64,000 nucleotides of DNA from Turritopsis dohrnii (lineage: Eukaryota > Cnidaria > Hydrozoa > Anthoathecata > Oceaniidae), in the NCBI GenBank assembly GCA_027922465.2, contig BQMF02000024.1:1651883-1715882 (forward strand), given 5' to 3'. Each line of letters begins with the position of its first letter. The stretch's first letter is position 1. Below the pieces are notes generated by a model, which was not told where the DNA came from, ran no database searches, and saw nothing but the letters and a program-made list of their open reading frames with translations. Shown here one piece after another: positions 1 to 13,400 of this stretch. The position numbers and the translations under genes are program-made.

Positions 1-1
1 T

Positions 2-3000
2 TATCGTCCATTACTTCAAAAAAATATATTACAAGAACATCAAGTCAAGCTGATATTTCCCAATCTAGAAGAACTAATCGAAATCCATGGTAAATGTGCT
101 TCTAACATATCAAAACTCACGCCCATGCTCTAACTTCAATCTCTTTTTCATCATCAGTAAATAAGTAAATAAGTATGCTTAAAGCAGCTTTTGAAAGTCC
201 CTTCGTTTCGTTTACTTTTTTAATGTTTTCTTGTTTTTCCTGTTGAATTCGTCAGTAATGAAAAAGTTGACTAGAAAAAGTGCTGAATTTGCAAAAATAA
301 ATTCACGAAAAAGATATAAAAATTATATTAGTATATTTGTAGGCGTTGTGTACGTTTCTCAGGCGTCAAAAGCGCCACCCTTTTTTCCGCCCTCTATACT
401 CTCTCCTGTTTGTTGTTTAGAGTCCCTTCTTTCTCCAATGAAAAAGCGATCTCGAGATAACGAGGTGATTGAGAATATTGGTGATCTCATGTTAGAAAGG
501 GTGAGTAAAGTGTGTTAGTTTTATCGTTTTGTATGTCTGCAAGCTACTTTCCATGGGGCGCATTTGTTTAAACATCTCTGCGAAGGAATGCATTTCTATA
601 GAAGTATACACACAATTTCAGTAAAAATGCTCTTCATCGCAGTGCCTTTTTGACGATTTTGCTTACTGGGTTATGGTTAATTTGTGTTTAGTTTGACGGA
701 GAAGCTGGTGAAAAAGTGAAAGAGGCTTGTGCAAAGTTTTGTCGTGGGCAGAAGTATGCTTTGGAACAAATGAAAAAATTATTAATAGCAAAGAAAGAAT
801 TTCAAGCCTTCATGACGGTATAATAATGGCAGCTTATTATTACATGATGTTGTACCCATCATTTCAACATTTTCAAACTTATGATTTTTAGTAAAAAAAA
901 TTTGACAGCTTGAATGCAAACATTTAAAGGCGATGTGATGCTATCCTTTAAAATTGTCTTCTTATCATCCTGTGTATATCGTAGGTGCAAGAAAGTCATC
1001 GGTTGTGCAGGCGATTGAAGTTTACAGATATCATAGCCTCCACTCATCAGCGGTTGGTCAAATATCCTCTCCTGTTGGAGGGAATCAACAAAGCTACTCC
1101 TCCCCCTCATCAGGACTACAAGAATGTTGAAAAATGTACAAAGTGTTGTAAACAAATATTAAATTATGTAAATTCCGAAATTAAAGAAGCAGAAAATAAA
1201 TTAAAGCTGGAAGAAATTTCTAAGAAGATTGAAGATAAGCGAGACACAACCGACGATGACGTAAGAAGCGATCATACTCGATCAACTCGTCCGTGGAAAC
1301 GAAAGTTCAACGATAATATCTTGTGTTTTGTGTTTTAGAAATTCGACATTACTGCTCACCGGATGTTACTTGAAGGCAGTCTAGTGTGGAAAATCAATCC
1401 CAATAAAAGGATAGGTTAGTGTTTATTGATTGATTGATCTGTTTATTGATTGATTGATGTGTTGTGTATGGTTTAGTCATTATTTGTGTTTTCATCTTCA
1501 GATCTTCATGTTGTGTTGCTGACAGACTTTTTAGTACTTTTACAACGTCAAGATGAAAGGTTCATCTTGAAAACACATAGCACTACACTCGGCACAGCAG
1601 ATGCAAAAGTAAATTTCCTTCTCCTGTTTACTAACGACTTTTCGCTCCCTTTTAATTTTTATCCGATTTTTTTCCGGGTTTTTCTGTAGGGTCATAGTCC
1701 AATCATCAAAATCACCAACATCATCATTAGGGAAGTCGCCACTGGTAAACCTGCTTCTTATCTTCCATTCATTCCTTGTTGTATTTTGTGAAAGATGTAC
1801 ATTTTTTATATTTGCCTTTTCCATCATAGATAAAAAAGCTTTTTTCCTGGTCAGTACGTCCATGACAGGTCCTCATATCTATGAATTGATCGCTCAATCA
1901 AATATGGAGAAAAAATCGTAAGTGGTAACTTTAAGTATCAACATGTCAACCTCCGGAATATGATATCACAAAATGTTCACTGTTGTTATAACTAACTACT
2001 AGCTAATATTTTAGATGGGTTGAACACATCTTAGACGCTCAAGAGATGGTTAAAGGGCGTGGTAAGTGTCTGACTAGTAAACTAGTCTTGCATTTCTTCT
2101 TTAACAAATTTTAAGTGGGCATCTCCTTCTTAGATGTTAATTCTGATCGTGGTCGTCGTGGTGGTCTCTCCATCACTGGGTTGAATGCACAACCATATCT
2201 GAAGAAAGATGAACATGTTAATAATACTTCAGTCATTGCGGAAGAGGGTGAAAAATCCGATACCGAAGAAAAAAGTCAATCAACTCCGGCATCTCCAACG
2301 CTAAGTGAAAATCGGAATATCCCGAATAAAGAACGAATATCGGAAATTTTAGGTAAGTATGTGTTGTCATGGTAACAAGCGGACCTAATGTATTCGAATG
2401 AGTAGTTTTCTAAACCATGTTGCTTGTGGTTAACAGAGGAATTATCAGCGAAAGATGAAGAATTGAAAAAAATTCTGGAAGGAAAAAATAAATTGCTATG
2501 TGAGTTACAGGTAAGTTCTCTCTTAAGTCAACATGTTTGTCGAGATAAATGGTAGCCGTTGATGCAGCAACTAAATGAACCTAAACTAAACTTTTTAGGG
2601 GATCAAAGAAGAGGAACTGGCCACGTTAAAGGTAAAAACTGCTTTTTACTCCGTTCTGGTTGAATCGTTGGTCGTCCTTTAATGACGGACGAGTTACGTG
2701 AACTTCAATTCAACTTTTTATGATTTAGCCTGATGAACTATCGATGGAACCACGTGACCTTGCCTTGGCTGCGATTGGTCAAGGTTTGATCTTTACTTTA
2801 ATATGTTCTTTTTGATAACAGTTCGATCATAACCACGTATTGTTTCGTTATTTAGCTGATCGATTAACAGCAGCAGTTAATGAAGTGGTCACACTTACTA
2901 AAGATGATCTAACTTCCAACGAAAGGGTAATTTTGTTGTTGTTATTATCGTGATGTTGTTTGTAAACAGTTCTTTATAATTTTCTTAAATTTTTCAGTCA

Positions 3001-4474
3001 GTAATTGGCGAATCTACTACTGCTCTACACGAATTGCTCACCAAGCTTTTAGTAAGTCTCATTTTGATTCTATGACGTCATCAAAGATCTTGTTCCACTC
3101 AACATCATTGTATTTTACGTTCTAGAATACTATTCAAAGTCGAAAAAATGAAATGCAATCGTAAGTATTCATTTTTGCGCCCATTCGCCATCTTGCGCCC
3201 ATTATCTTATAACGCCCATTAAGATTAACTGCATATCATCCCGTCTCTGTTGACAGGCTGCAAGATAGTTACGAATCCGCGAAAGCTACACTCAGTCGTC
3301 TGCAGCTGTCGAAAGACGACGAAATGTTCATTAATCACGAAACACCGAACATATTCGTTGAAAGAGAAATATCTCCAGATGACAATGAGCAAGGTAATTT
3401 TTTCTTTTTCGTTTACTTATTTATTGATGTAAAGTTACTGCAAAAATTTCTTTCGGATTATATATCATCATTTCAACGAAACATAGCCGCTTCCAAAAAG
3501 TTAAATTGTTTTGGGATTCAGTTCTAGTTGCCAAAGCTGAAGTACCAGTCGAAGCTGTTGAAGATGACGAAGTACAAGATGACGATGACGAAGCGAAAGA
3601 CAGTGTCGACGCTCACTTGGTATGTACACTATCCTTCTCTAAGAAACACCTTACTCATTCATAAACATTCATGATTTCCGTAACATGATTGCAATGATCT
3701 TCTCTGAACGTTCTAATCTTTTCTCCATCCATGACACAAACTCTATCAATTTTATTCAGCCGAAACATGCAGATGTCTCAAAAGAGAATACTTTGCTTGT
3801 AAGTGCGATCTGTTTTAGTACGCACTCTCCTACGCACGTGACAAAATTGACGCGCAATTTTGATTGCACCTCTTTTACTTTATTTCTACATACGTACACC
3901 TAACAACCGTTACCCCTAACAACCGTTACCAACATTTCCAACATTTCGTATTGGATAATAAAATGAAATAATAAACTTCGTGACAATGAACTTTGCCAAT
4001 AATACGGTACACGACGTAAATGTTAATTATTTTAATCTAATAATTCGTCCCTTGATATATGTAGACGTTAGATATGGGCACGAGTGTTTTGGATTATGTT
4101 GAAATTTAAACTCGTAACAATTAAAGGTAAGTTCCATGTGTAAAACCATCTTAAACGCCTCCCTTAAAGCTTCGTTTACATAATCCTTAAAAAGTTTAAA
4201 TCAATATCTGGTATAAATTCCTTCTTTTAAAAATCTTCATTTTGATGAAATCCACCAGTGGTTTTGTATTTTAAATGTTTTGTTTTTAATATTGTAAATA
4301 AGAATTGCAGCTACTTGTTTATGTGTGTAGGTTACCAGTCCGTTCAAGATTTCACGAAAGCGACCAAGTGATCCGTTCTTGACCAACACTTCTACTGAGC
4401 GCAACGAGGTGGCAAGAGCAAAGTCGTTTTCGGGTTTCTCTTCAACCCGGACGAACTCATCGGAATCTGATTGA
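2..4474 (+). CDS. ARHGEF11/12: RhoGEF of the PDZ-RhoGEF/LARG (ARHGEF11/12) type, 5' end outside window
   Basis: Guanine-nucleotide exchange factor for Rho GTPases, normally acting at the plasma membrane downstream of heterotrimeric G proteins. Only the 3' part is present. Exons read: 2-89, 421-500, 692-817, 985-1260, 1339-1414, 1502-1608, 1690-1744, 1830-1917, 2015-2061, 2134-2352, 2437-2510, 2599-2631, 2729-2783, 2856-2926, 2998-3051, 3126-3160, 3257-3393, 3528-3619, 3760-3798 and 4331-4474 (stop TGA 4472). All phases join. The first four exons give the DH domain, including FPNLEELIEIHG, QRLVKYPLLLEGI and QILNYVNSEIKEAENK. Exons from 1339 to 2061 give the PH domain (HVVLLTDFLVLLQRQDE, GPHIYELIAQS, WVEHILDAQ), with the linker order typical of ARHGEF11/12. 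The tail is acidic and partly coiled-coil. The upstream PDZ and RGS-like domains expected for this family are not in the window, so ARHGEF1 cannot be fully excluded. Confidence 0.88.
4065..4126 (+). other. Alternative stop-containing exon of the RhoGEF gene
   Basis: This 62-base exon has a good acceptor (ATATGTAG) and a consensus donor (AAAG|GTAAGT). It follows exon 3760-3798 in phase 0, reads TLDMGTSVLDYVEI and then stops at TAA 4107-4109. Skipping it joins 3798 to 4331 in phase and gives a different 47-residue tail ending in SSESD. The stop lies only 17 bases before the last exon junction, so by the usual 50-nucleotide rule the inclusion transcript might escape nonsense-mediated decay and make a second C-terminus. 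Confidence 0.55.
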
Positions 4475-7450
4475 ATGATGAGGTGCCATTACACCCATCA
4501 ACGCTTGCTCCGCAACGCACCACAGCCTGGTCACACTACCCATAAACGTATTTATTTAAGAAGTAACGCATGCTAGTGCCACATATTTTGTGTAAGGTTG
4601 TGCATACAACTTGCTTTTAGTTATACCACACGTTTATAAATAAGTTATGATTTTTCTAATGTCTTAATTTTGAGCGTTCCCGCCGTTCTTTCCGACATGA
4701 TTAATTTTGAAATGTTTTTCGTGTCGTCAGTGACAACCCAATCATGAATATTCAGGCTGTTTGATGGCCAACTTGATGTATTGTGCTACCGAAGTTGTTT
4801 TTTAGTTTGATCCACAACATGCCGTAATTATACGATTATGCGCTATTCCCGACATCGTGCCACCTCGTAAAATCATGTTTTCTGGAGAATGTGGACAGTA
4901 CAAGTATTGATAAAATGAAAATAGTTTTTAATTTGTGGTGTTCTTGTGTTATTAGAGACGTCTTTTCGTAAATTACATTCATAGCCTCGTTTCTAAGTTG
5001 ACTAATTATAACGTACTTATTTCATCTTTCACTAAGGCGTCGCTTCTCTTTGTAAACACCACAGATGTCATTAATATTCATCTTGAAAACGAGGCGTTGG
5101 ATATTTTAATGTTAATTATGAAAATGACTTTTTTAAAAAAGAAATATGCTCTCAGGTTTTGCGCCCCATTACGAATAATTACGGTATTGTTGGCTGTCAC
5201 GCATGAAAGCTTTGTATAGACAGGTACGGGTTAGGTTGGCACGCCCTTTTCCGTTGTTTGGGTCCGGTTGGCACATCCTTCGCTATTGTTTTCATGCACT
5301 TACTCGATTTTGAAATGTATAGAAAGTCTTATGAATGATATTTTTGTATAACGTCCACATGAAATGCTCGTCGAGGTACGAGTAGCTTTTGTATCATATA
5401 CAGGGTGTAATGCTGTGCAAAACAAGTCTCTTCATGCTGTCCGTACATGAAGTCAAGCAATAGTTACCATAGCATTATACCCATCATGCAACATTCGTAG
5501 TCAATAATTTGTTGTAGAGTTTTAAAGGTGATGATGATGATGTCATCGCGAGTTCCTTTTGGAAGAAAAATGTACATGCGATTTTATGGTTCAATGTTAC
5601 CGTACGGTTACCCGTCCATCTTAATTTATTTCACCCACTCGAAATGTGACGAGAAGTAATAGGTATAATGTTGAGTACAGGCAAAGTGCAAATGTTTTAT
5701 AGAGCTCAAAACAATGTATGGGATCATCGGTGTGCACCAATCCACCGATCGTCACGTACATGTTGTCGATCAATGATTTTAACGACCGACCAGGCCACCA
5801 AAAAATTGGACACAATTCTCTTCAGCAATAGCAAAAAGTTTTAAAGCTAAAAAGATGTCAATTGTTCTTATCAATTCTTGAGATACCCTACCAAGTGTTC
5901 TATTCGCTATAGAGATACAATGCAATCTTCACTAAGTAGTGGTGCTATTGAATCAATGTGTATCTTATAACGCCTGGTTCACACCTGGCGATTATGACGA
6001 TTAAAAAGAAAATAGCCGTCGTAATTGCTGTGTGAGTAATTCATTAGTAATAATTAGTAATCATTCCGTAATTTTTCATCGCCAGGCGTATAATGGTAGG
6101 ATTTTAAGGATTATAAGTGTTCACATTAGACGATTACACTGAATTTTAATCGTCAGGTCTGAACCAGGATTAATGGGCATATCGACGTGAATCACATTGC
6201 GGTGTCAAAACCCAGAATACGCACCTTTTTTTTGAAGGATAATTTGACAATTTCATAAAACATGAACCTGACATTTGGAGCAGTCAAGTCAACCTGATTT
6301 GTTTTAAAAAACTTTGAATGTGGACCAGGGTCAAAAAAGAAAAAATATTTTTCATCTATACATCAGTTAACTTTTATATTTTCCCATTTCCGTACCGTTC
6401 GAATAAACGCAACCCTCATTTTTTATGATTTTTCAACAGTTTTCGTTCTGTTGATGTTGCGATTTGATAGCTTGGAGTTTCTTTTGAAGTTCATCTCAAT
6501 TGGTGTCATAAAAGCGTTGGGAAAATCAAAATTAGAAATCGTGATCGCACCCAGAGATATGAACATATCCCCCTGTCGTACCGGAGGACGTACAAAATAA
6601 ATTCAAGCGCTAGATATTGTGTGGAACCAGATATTTAAAGGCAGATCGAAGAGAGTGATTCAAGCTTGACAGGACACGTGTCTAACGAAACAGTTACGTT
6701 AGGGTTGGTCAGCTGCCATCGAGATGACGTCATCAAGTTATATAATCAAATGTAAAATCAAATTTTTTAAGAAATGTAAAGAAATTTTTCATAAAAAGAC
6801 CAAACTGTAGAAATTTGATTATCGCCTCTCTCCATTAAACGCTTCATCTGAAACATCGAAGCGCCCGGGCGTTATTTAAAGATTTCAAGTTAAACTTTGC
6901 TAAATTAAGATTAATGGAAAGTATTACTTAATTAACGCATAAATTTAACGCATCATGAAAGTAACACAGAAGGAAGAGAAAGCAATGAAACCAGGAAAGT
7001 CTGTACACCAGTACAAACAACAAATAAGCACCATCAAATAATCTCTTTTCACTTCCTAAACAAAACATCAACATTAATTCACTCAACACACATCATGAAG
7101 ATGTTTGTCGATGCTACCACCGACTTTTTTGCGCTGCCTCACGCAAACGTTCCCCTTTGCTTCCTGACAAGTCCGCATACGTTTTCAAGGGATTGCCATT
7201 TGCTCACCATCACAGTTAGTAGCGATTTCATCGAACCACGTCTCTTAAAACAATGATCCATGCGCAACATCTGAAGAAATTATTCGAGATCTTCCCCCAT
7301 ATTATCACTCGTGTAATGTCAGCATTTCTTCTCAGCGGGTAACTTCAACAACTTCATCCGCTTGCTGCTAATGTCAACCGAAAAACCCGAAAATTATTCC
7401 AACAATAAATCTCACGAATAAATCAACGTGTAACTGTAACTTTAGCCTCA
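4475..7450. other. Intergenic region between convergent RhoGEF and SMG9
   Basis: No convincing coding exon. It should hold the 3' UTRs of both convergent genes. Features seen are a short GAT repeat near 5530 and a MITE-like element at 5973-6168. Short open frames here, including one on the plus strand from 7094 and an overlapping one on the minus strand around 7110-7200, show no family I recognise. Confidence 0.6.
5973..6168. mobile_element. Small inverted-repeat element (MITE-like)
   Basis: The ends are imperfect inverted repeats: CCTGGTTCACACCTGGCGAT at the left and, on the opposite strand, CCTGGTTCAGACCTGACGAT at the right, 196 bases apart. The interior is AT-rich and non-coding, with repeated short TAGTAAT motifs. 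No clear target-site duplication was found. Confidence 0.6.
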
Positions 7451-10400
7451 TTAAGCTGTGAGCAAACGATGGTATTCTCCGATAAGATTCGATTTCTTAA
7501 CAGCCTCCCAAGTGCGAGCAGCAAAATGAAACCTGAATAAACAAGTTTATAGACTTGATTATCACATCATATCAACAGTTCGAGCAGCATGTCGACTTTG
7601 ATCAGGTGATTTAAAAAAACTTGCTTACCAGTTCCTTTCGCTCAGCTGGTGATGAGTAAACTGATCACGAGGCATGGCGAGAAGTTGATGACGTAACACC
7701 TTGATAAGTGACTGCAAACTCGGATGACCACGAAACGTTGAGATTGGGCAATCGTCTTCCGCTAACAAAACAAGACACCCAGTGTGTATCTGCTGAAATT
7801 TACTGTATCACTGCGTAAAATCATCATGGGTAGGAAATAAACAAACACATGGGCGTAAAAGCGAAACGCCTGCTAGAGTGAGGCGCTGAAAAACACTTCC
7901 GAGATCTATGAGGGCGTTAGTAATAACTTCCACCAGCAAAAACATTAAAATTAACTTAAAGTTAACTTTTGTTTCGAAAGAACATAATTCATGTCGAGTT
8001 ACCTTCGGTACCGGCACTTTCGTTCATTTGAGGAAGCAAGAACAGATTCAAATCGTGATAATCTTCAAACTGTCGCAAGGAGTGGTACGGTAAGATTGAA
8101 GAACGAATTACAGAAGCACCCCCTGAAAAGAAGCTTGAAACATTAGCGACGTATTGAAAATGAAATAAAATGGATCTCATCTTTTACATTTTGACAGGGG
8201 GGGGTGGGGGGTGGGGGGGACTACGGTGCACATGTTCGTTCTTGTTGAGTTTACCTCTGATACGCAGTCGAGAAGCTTTGAAATACTTGGCATGAATCTC
8301 ACACATCGACCGCACCATGTTTGCTTCGAACGTCCGTCCTTCACAGCACGTGTACAGAAAACCTGAAATCGAGGCCACGACATTAAAAGATGAACGAATG
8401 GAACTGCAAGGAAAGGATAGAATTGAAATATCTTACATATGTGTGGAAAATATTCGTTTAATTCGTCCGCATTCACACTGAAATCATGAGAAAATGAGAA
8501 AAGTGAAGTCGTGATGGCGGTGGTTGAAGATTAAAAAATGGGAAAACAGGATTGAAATGAATACCTGGTAGAATCTTGGTTACCATGGGATACTGTAGAT
8601 GGTTTCAACATTTCTGCCGATTTCAACAAACTAAAATTCACAACCAAAAACAATCACTACAAAAAAGAATCAACGACAGCTGGCACATCAAACGATAGAT
8701 ACTTACTTCAAAAGATTTAGATCAGTGAAGTAATCTTGAACGACCAAAACCACGTGACAGACGGTATAAAGGAAACTGAGGATTTGTAAAGCCTTCAAAC
8801 AAGAAAAGAAGACTGAAAACAAACATGCCGTTGTCAATGCAGTGTAACTATGACAACGCAATTGCAAGAAAATATGTCGTAGATGTGGATCGAGTTCGGA
8901 TGTTACATCGACTCAATATACTAGACCATAGATCACCAACCTACTTCGTACCTGTACTTCCAAACAAAGTTCTGCTGTGGAATATTCCGCGGGAACTTTT
9001 CGGTCATACCGCAGATATTGGTCGAGCATGGATGGACTGAGCAGTGGCTGCAAAATGAACAATTGATGAGAAAACATTTGAAGAGATCAAAAAACAAAAA
9101 GAGGTGACGTCACCTGTGTGTCAAGCAAGATCATTCGTGCACGCGTAACGTAGATGTCGATTCCAACAGTCCGATGGATGCATTTCTCCTGTCAATCAAA
9201 CAAATGATGTGTTGTAAAGAAACTTCTTACTTGCACAACAAACCAATCAGGTAACACTTACAAGGTCTGATTTCTTCTGGGGACGAAATACCAACCTCCT
9301 AAAGATGAAAACAAACAACCTTTAAAATCGCTTAATAAGTTGAAAATCTCGACTCAGTTATACAGCGTAAACCTATTAGAATTTGTGATTTTCCTCATTC
9401 TTTGAATTGCTACTGATTAGCTTGTAGTAGAAGATTTTACCTTGGTCACCCTTCTCAAATTATTTCAATATTTTACATACGTTTTTTCCATTGATTCAAT
9501 TTTTTGACCAGCGATCATGGACATGATGGTGGATTTGCCAGCCCCTTGTAAACCGACGCAACCGACCACAACATAATCTGACTGATCAATGAGAGTCTAA
9601 ACAAAACACATAAAAAAGTTAGGCTAATATCATAGCAGATCAAGTTTTGATTGGTTTCGATAAAGATTTTCTCAAGGAATGATTCAAATAGCCCAGAACT
9701 TGCATGGAAGGTCGTCGTGAATATTTCGTGCATTTTAACAAAATAGAATTATGAATGACTTCATAATTCAAAACCCAAGTAAAAGAAAACTTTAGCATTA
9801 TCTTCGCCTCTGCCAGATTACAGCATTTATTAAACATTTGTTCACTTACATCAAAAGCTCGATCACTCCACTGGAAGCCTCCATCAATCAAACTGATCGA
9901 TTCTGCAGGATAAATATCTGGAGGAAGCTTCAATGCTGCAAGACCTGTTACAACTTGTGTGTCGACTAAAAAAAGACATGTTAAACTTAAACAAAACATG
10001 ACACATTTCAAACACTAAATTTGATGAGATTTGAACATTTCGATACTCTAATCAGAACTTCATCAAATTTCAATATAAGCAGGAATCCTTGCACATTAGA
10101 AACGTTCTTCAAAATCTTGCTGTTCTTACTATGTGGCGTGGTTTGTGGCGTTTGTGTTGGCGTTGCTGGCGATGCACTACCACCATTCTTATCAGTTCGA
10201 CTTGGTTTATTGTAAGTTTCAGTAAACAAACTTTTCGATGAACTTGGAGATGGGCTGCCATCATAACCACCTCTATAAATACAAAACTTTCATCCTTTAA
10301 TTTGATCAATTTTGGGTACCAAGATACGCAAGCAAATTTAGAGCAGAATATTCAAATTATTTCATGAACTAGTAAGGCGCAAAATGTAATCTTACGTAAT

Positions 10401-13400
10401 AACTGACAATTCATCTAAGTGTATACCTTCTTTGAATAGCAAGAATGGTAGGAGCTTCTTTTTTGTTTACATCTGAAGTAGTCTAATAAAATAATATGTT
10501 TTCCGCCATTTTAATTTGTTTACAATGTTACATCTTTGCATCTATATATAACATCCGATTCTCTGTTTGTTTGTCTGTCATGCAAAATGGTAGATGTGAG
10601 CTGTGAGAGAAATTATTTCTTTTCTTGTGAGAGACGTCAGTGTGAAGCCATTGCATTGAGACCCAAATCGATTGCGATGTTTAGGGAAAATTCTCGGTAA
10701 GCAATAGGGATAACTGACGTTTTTTTGGGTCTGTGATATAGGCCATGGGGTGATGAAAACTTTTGGCCTAATTTTTTTAGTCTGTGACGTCATCAAAATC
10801 TTTGATTGATTATATCTCTGTAACGATTTAACAAAGATAACAAAGGGGAAAACTTTCCATTGCCAATTCCTTAATTTATTTTTTATGAACTCTTTGGTGG
10901 TGACACACACGCATGCTGAACATGAGCGGCGAGCACCGCCGCTACCTTGGCAGTTAGTGTTTATAAATTCCTCTTGTAAAATCATTTTGGTTTTTAACTT
11001 ACCTTGCTTGTTTTATACAGAAAAAAAAATTTATAAATACTTCTACAAATAGCAAATCCAAGATGATTCAAAATACAAACAGATGCTCATACTTTTTTTG
11101 CTAATATGATTGGAGTTTTCATTGGAGGTGTTTGCAAATCAGAACCTTCTCCAAATTCTTGTCTATCCTAAAACAATAACCAAAACATCAACTTTAGTAA
11201 GTTGCATTAAACATTATAGGGCAATATGGCTGAATAAAGGATAAGTTAGTAATTGTGTCAATTTGTGATGAATGTTAGCTGGAGTTGGAAAGAAACCCCT
11301 CCCCTTGCAGTTCCTATTGGTGAGTCAGAATGGAAAGTCAGGGTTGGGAGAGGTGAACTAAAATAAAAAATTTTTGATAAAGTCAGTTAAAATGTACAAG
11401 CATCAGATATTTTAAAAAATGAATCAAAGTTGCTCAGTGAATTTTTGGCTACATAAATTATTTGTCATGTGATACCAGTGTGCTGTAAAATTCATAATTT
11501 GAAAGATATCCAGAAACTAATGGAAATTATATATATAAGCTTTATAGAAGATAACGGAACTAATGCTATTTCAAAAATTATAGAGGCATGGGAATAGGAT
11601 AAAGAGATCGTTAATAATTATAAAATAATTATAAATTTCTGATAGCATAGTTTGCTGTTTAAGGAATGTATAAGATTCTTTTTACTCCACAGGAAGAAAA
11701 TCTAATGATCTAGAAAATCCTGATTTTATGCCATCCGTTTTTACTCACGGAAAGCTACTTGGTGAGACTGAAGCTGCAAAAGAGCTCCAAAAGCAATTAA
11801 CACAGTCCATCCATAGAATCTAAAAAATCCATTCGAAATTCAAACATATGTAAATGTTTAAGTTGTTAAGTCATTTTCCAAAAGTACAGAAAAGATGATG
11901 ACATCACACATAATTTGTGCTAAGGGGAAGACCTCAAAGCTTTTAAAAACTGAGATGTTGTAATGCAAGTTTGAAAATATAAGTCAGGTTTCATTTTAAT
12001 CCTAATTAAGCTTCTACTCTTAATTAGTTAGGACCAGTGCACTAAAGGTTGCAATAAAAAGTGTTTCATACTGCTTTAAGACAGCCATCTTCTGATTTGA
12101 GAATACAAGATTGAGAAATGTATTGTAAAATCATGATAATTATCAATCTGATTTAATTTGTAACTTCAGGACTCTTTACTTTGTACATTTTCATTGATAC
12201 AAATAAATTGTCCAGAACAAATTACTTGTGTTTTTTCTATAAAATCCAAGAATATGTAAATAGAATTCGTCGAGATACAGAAGTTCATTGCAGTATTAAA
12301 GGCACAAAAGCAACATTTGCATATATATACAAAACTTTTAAATATTTTCATAAAAAATATTTCGCAGATTTTCAGCTATTTTTTCTTTCGTTTCCGTTAA
12401 GGGGAATCTGAGAATCTCTCCTCGTAGAAGTCAGTGAATGCAGAAAGAGGATGGCCTTCTTATTGAGTATGATGTCCTTAAAGGAAAATTTCTCGAAATT
12501 GTTTCAATTTGTGCATTTTACAGGATTTTATACTATATATACAAAAAAATTTTGTCTTTTGCACATTTTTAATGTGCGCAACATTTATCAGTTTAGGGTG
12601 CTCGTTTTTGTGCCTTTAAGGTGGTAATTATTTTTGTATTCAGATGAGTTAACTTCGTCTCCAGATCTCCATGGTACTTTTACGTAAAGAGAAACTTTGC
12701 ACGAAGAAGTAAGCAGTGGTGTAACTCGGAAGTTGTATATAATAATGTATAATAATGTATCGCTAGAGAAGCAGTACTCCTCTGAAGATGTAGAAATTAT
12801 TTGTTTTCTTCTTTCTTCATTTTCTAAAGGACTAAGCTGAAAGGGAAAAAATGCTGCAGTAAAAAGTTTTGTTTTTACAAAATTTCACTAGTAGAGCTAT
12901 GTTTCTATGCGGTTGTTACGCTAGATTGTCATCGTTCAATCAGATATTCAAATAAGAGAGTAAAACAATATTATCGAGGTAATTCTTCATAATAAATCAC
13001 GATTATTTTAGCGACGAATTCTGGTCGAGTAGTCCTAACTGATTATTAGAGTGCCTGCTCCCCTTACCACTATGTGTCGCTTGCCGCTAATTTTGATGAC
13101 TTATTTCCTTCATTTAAAGATAAAAAATCAAATAAACCTTCTTGTTATTTGAAAGTTATGCACACAGCTATCGTTATGGAAAGTTTCAAAGTGAATTGCC
13201 AAATACTTCCTTTTATAGAATAAACTCTGGCACCGGGTAGCGATCATCGTGAAAAAAACTATTTAAAATGGCTTCTTCGAGATTTTATCCACAAAAACAG
13301 TTTTCTTGTATATCGTATACGCGAGTAAATCATCTTAAGTTTACAGTAAGGTAAAACGCCATGAAGCATAACCAGTGTTATTTTACTGACATTTTAACTT

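Noticed and set aside
7094..7255. Overlapping short frames on both strands, one reading KTYADLSGSKGERLREAAQK on the minus strand
   Set aside because: The minus frame looks protein-like, but no partner exon or good acceptor was found and it lies beyond the SMG9 stop; not enough to call a gene.
8825..9040. 71-residue plus-strand frame
   Set aside because: Antisense to an SMG9 exon whose phase and homology are clear.
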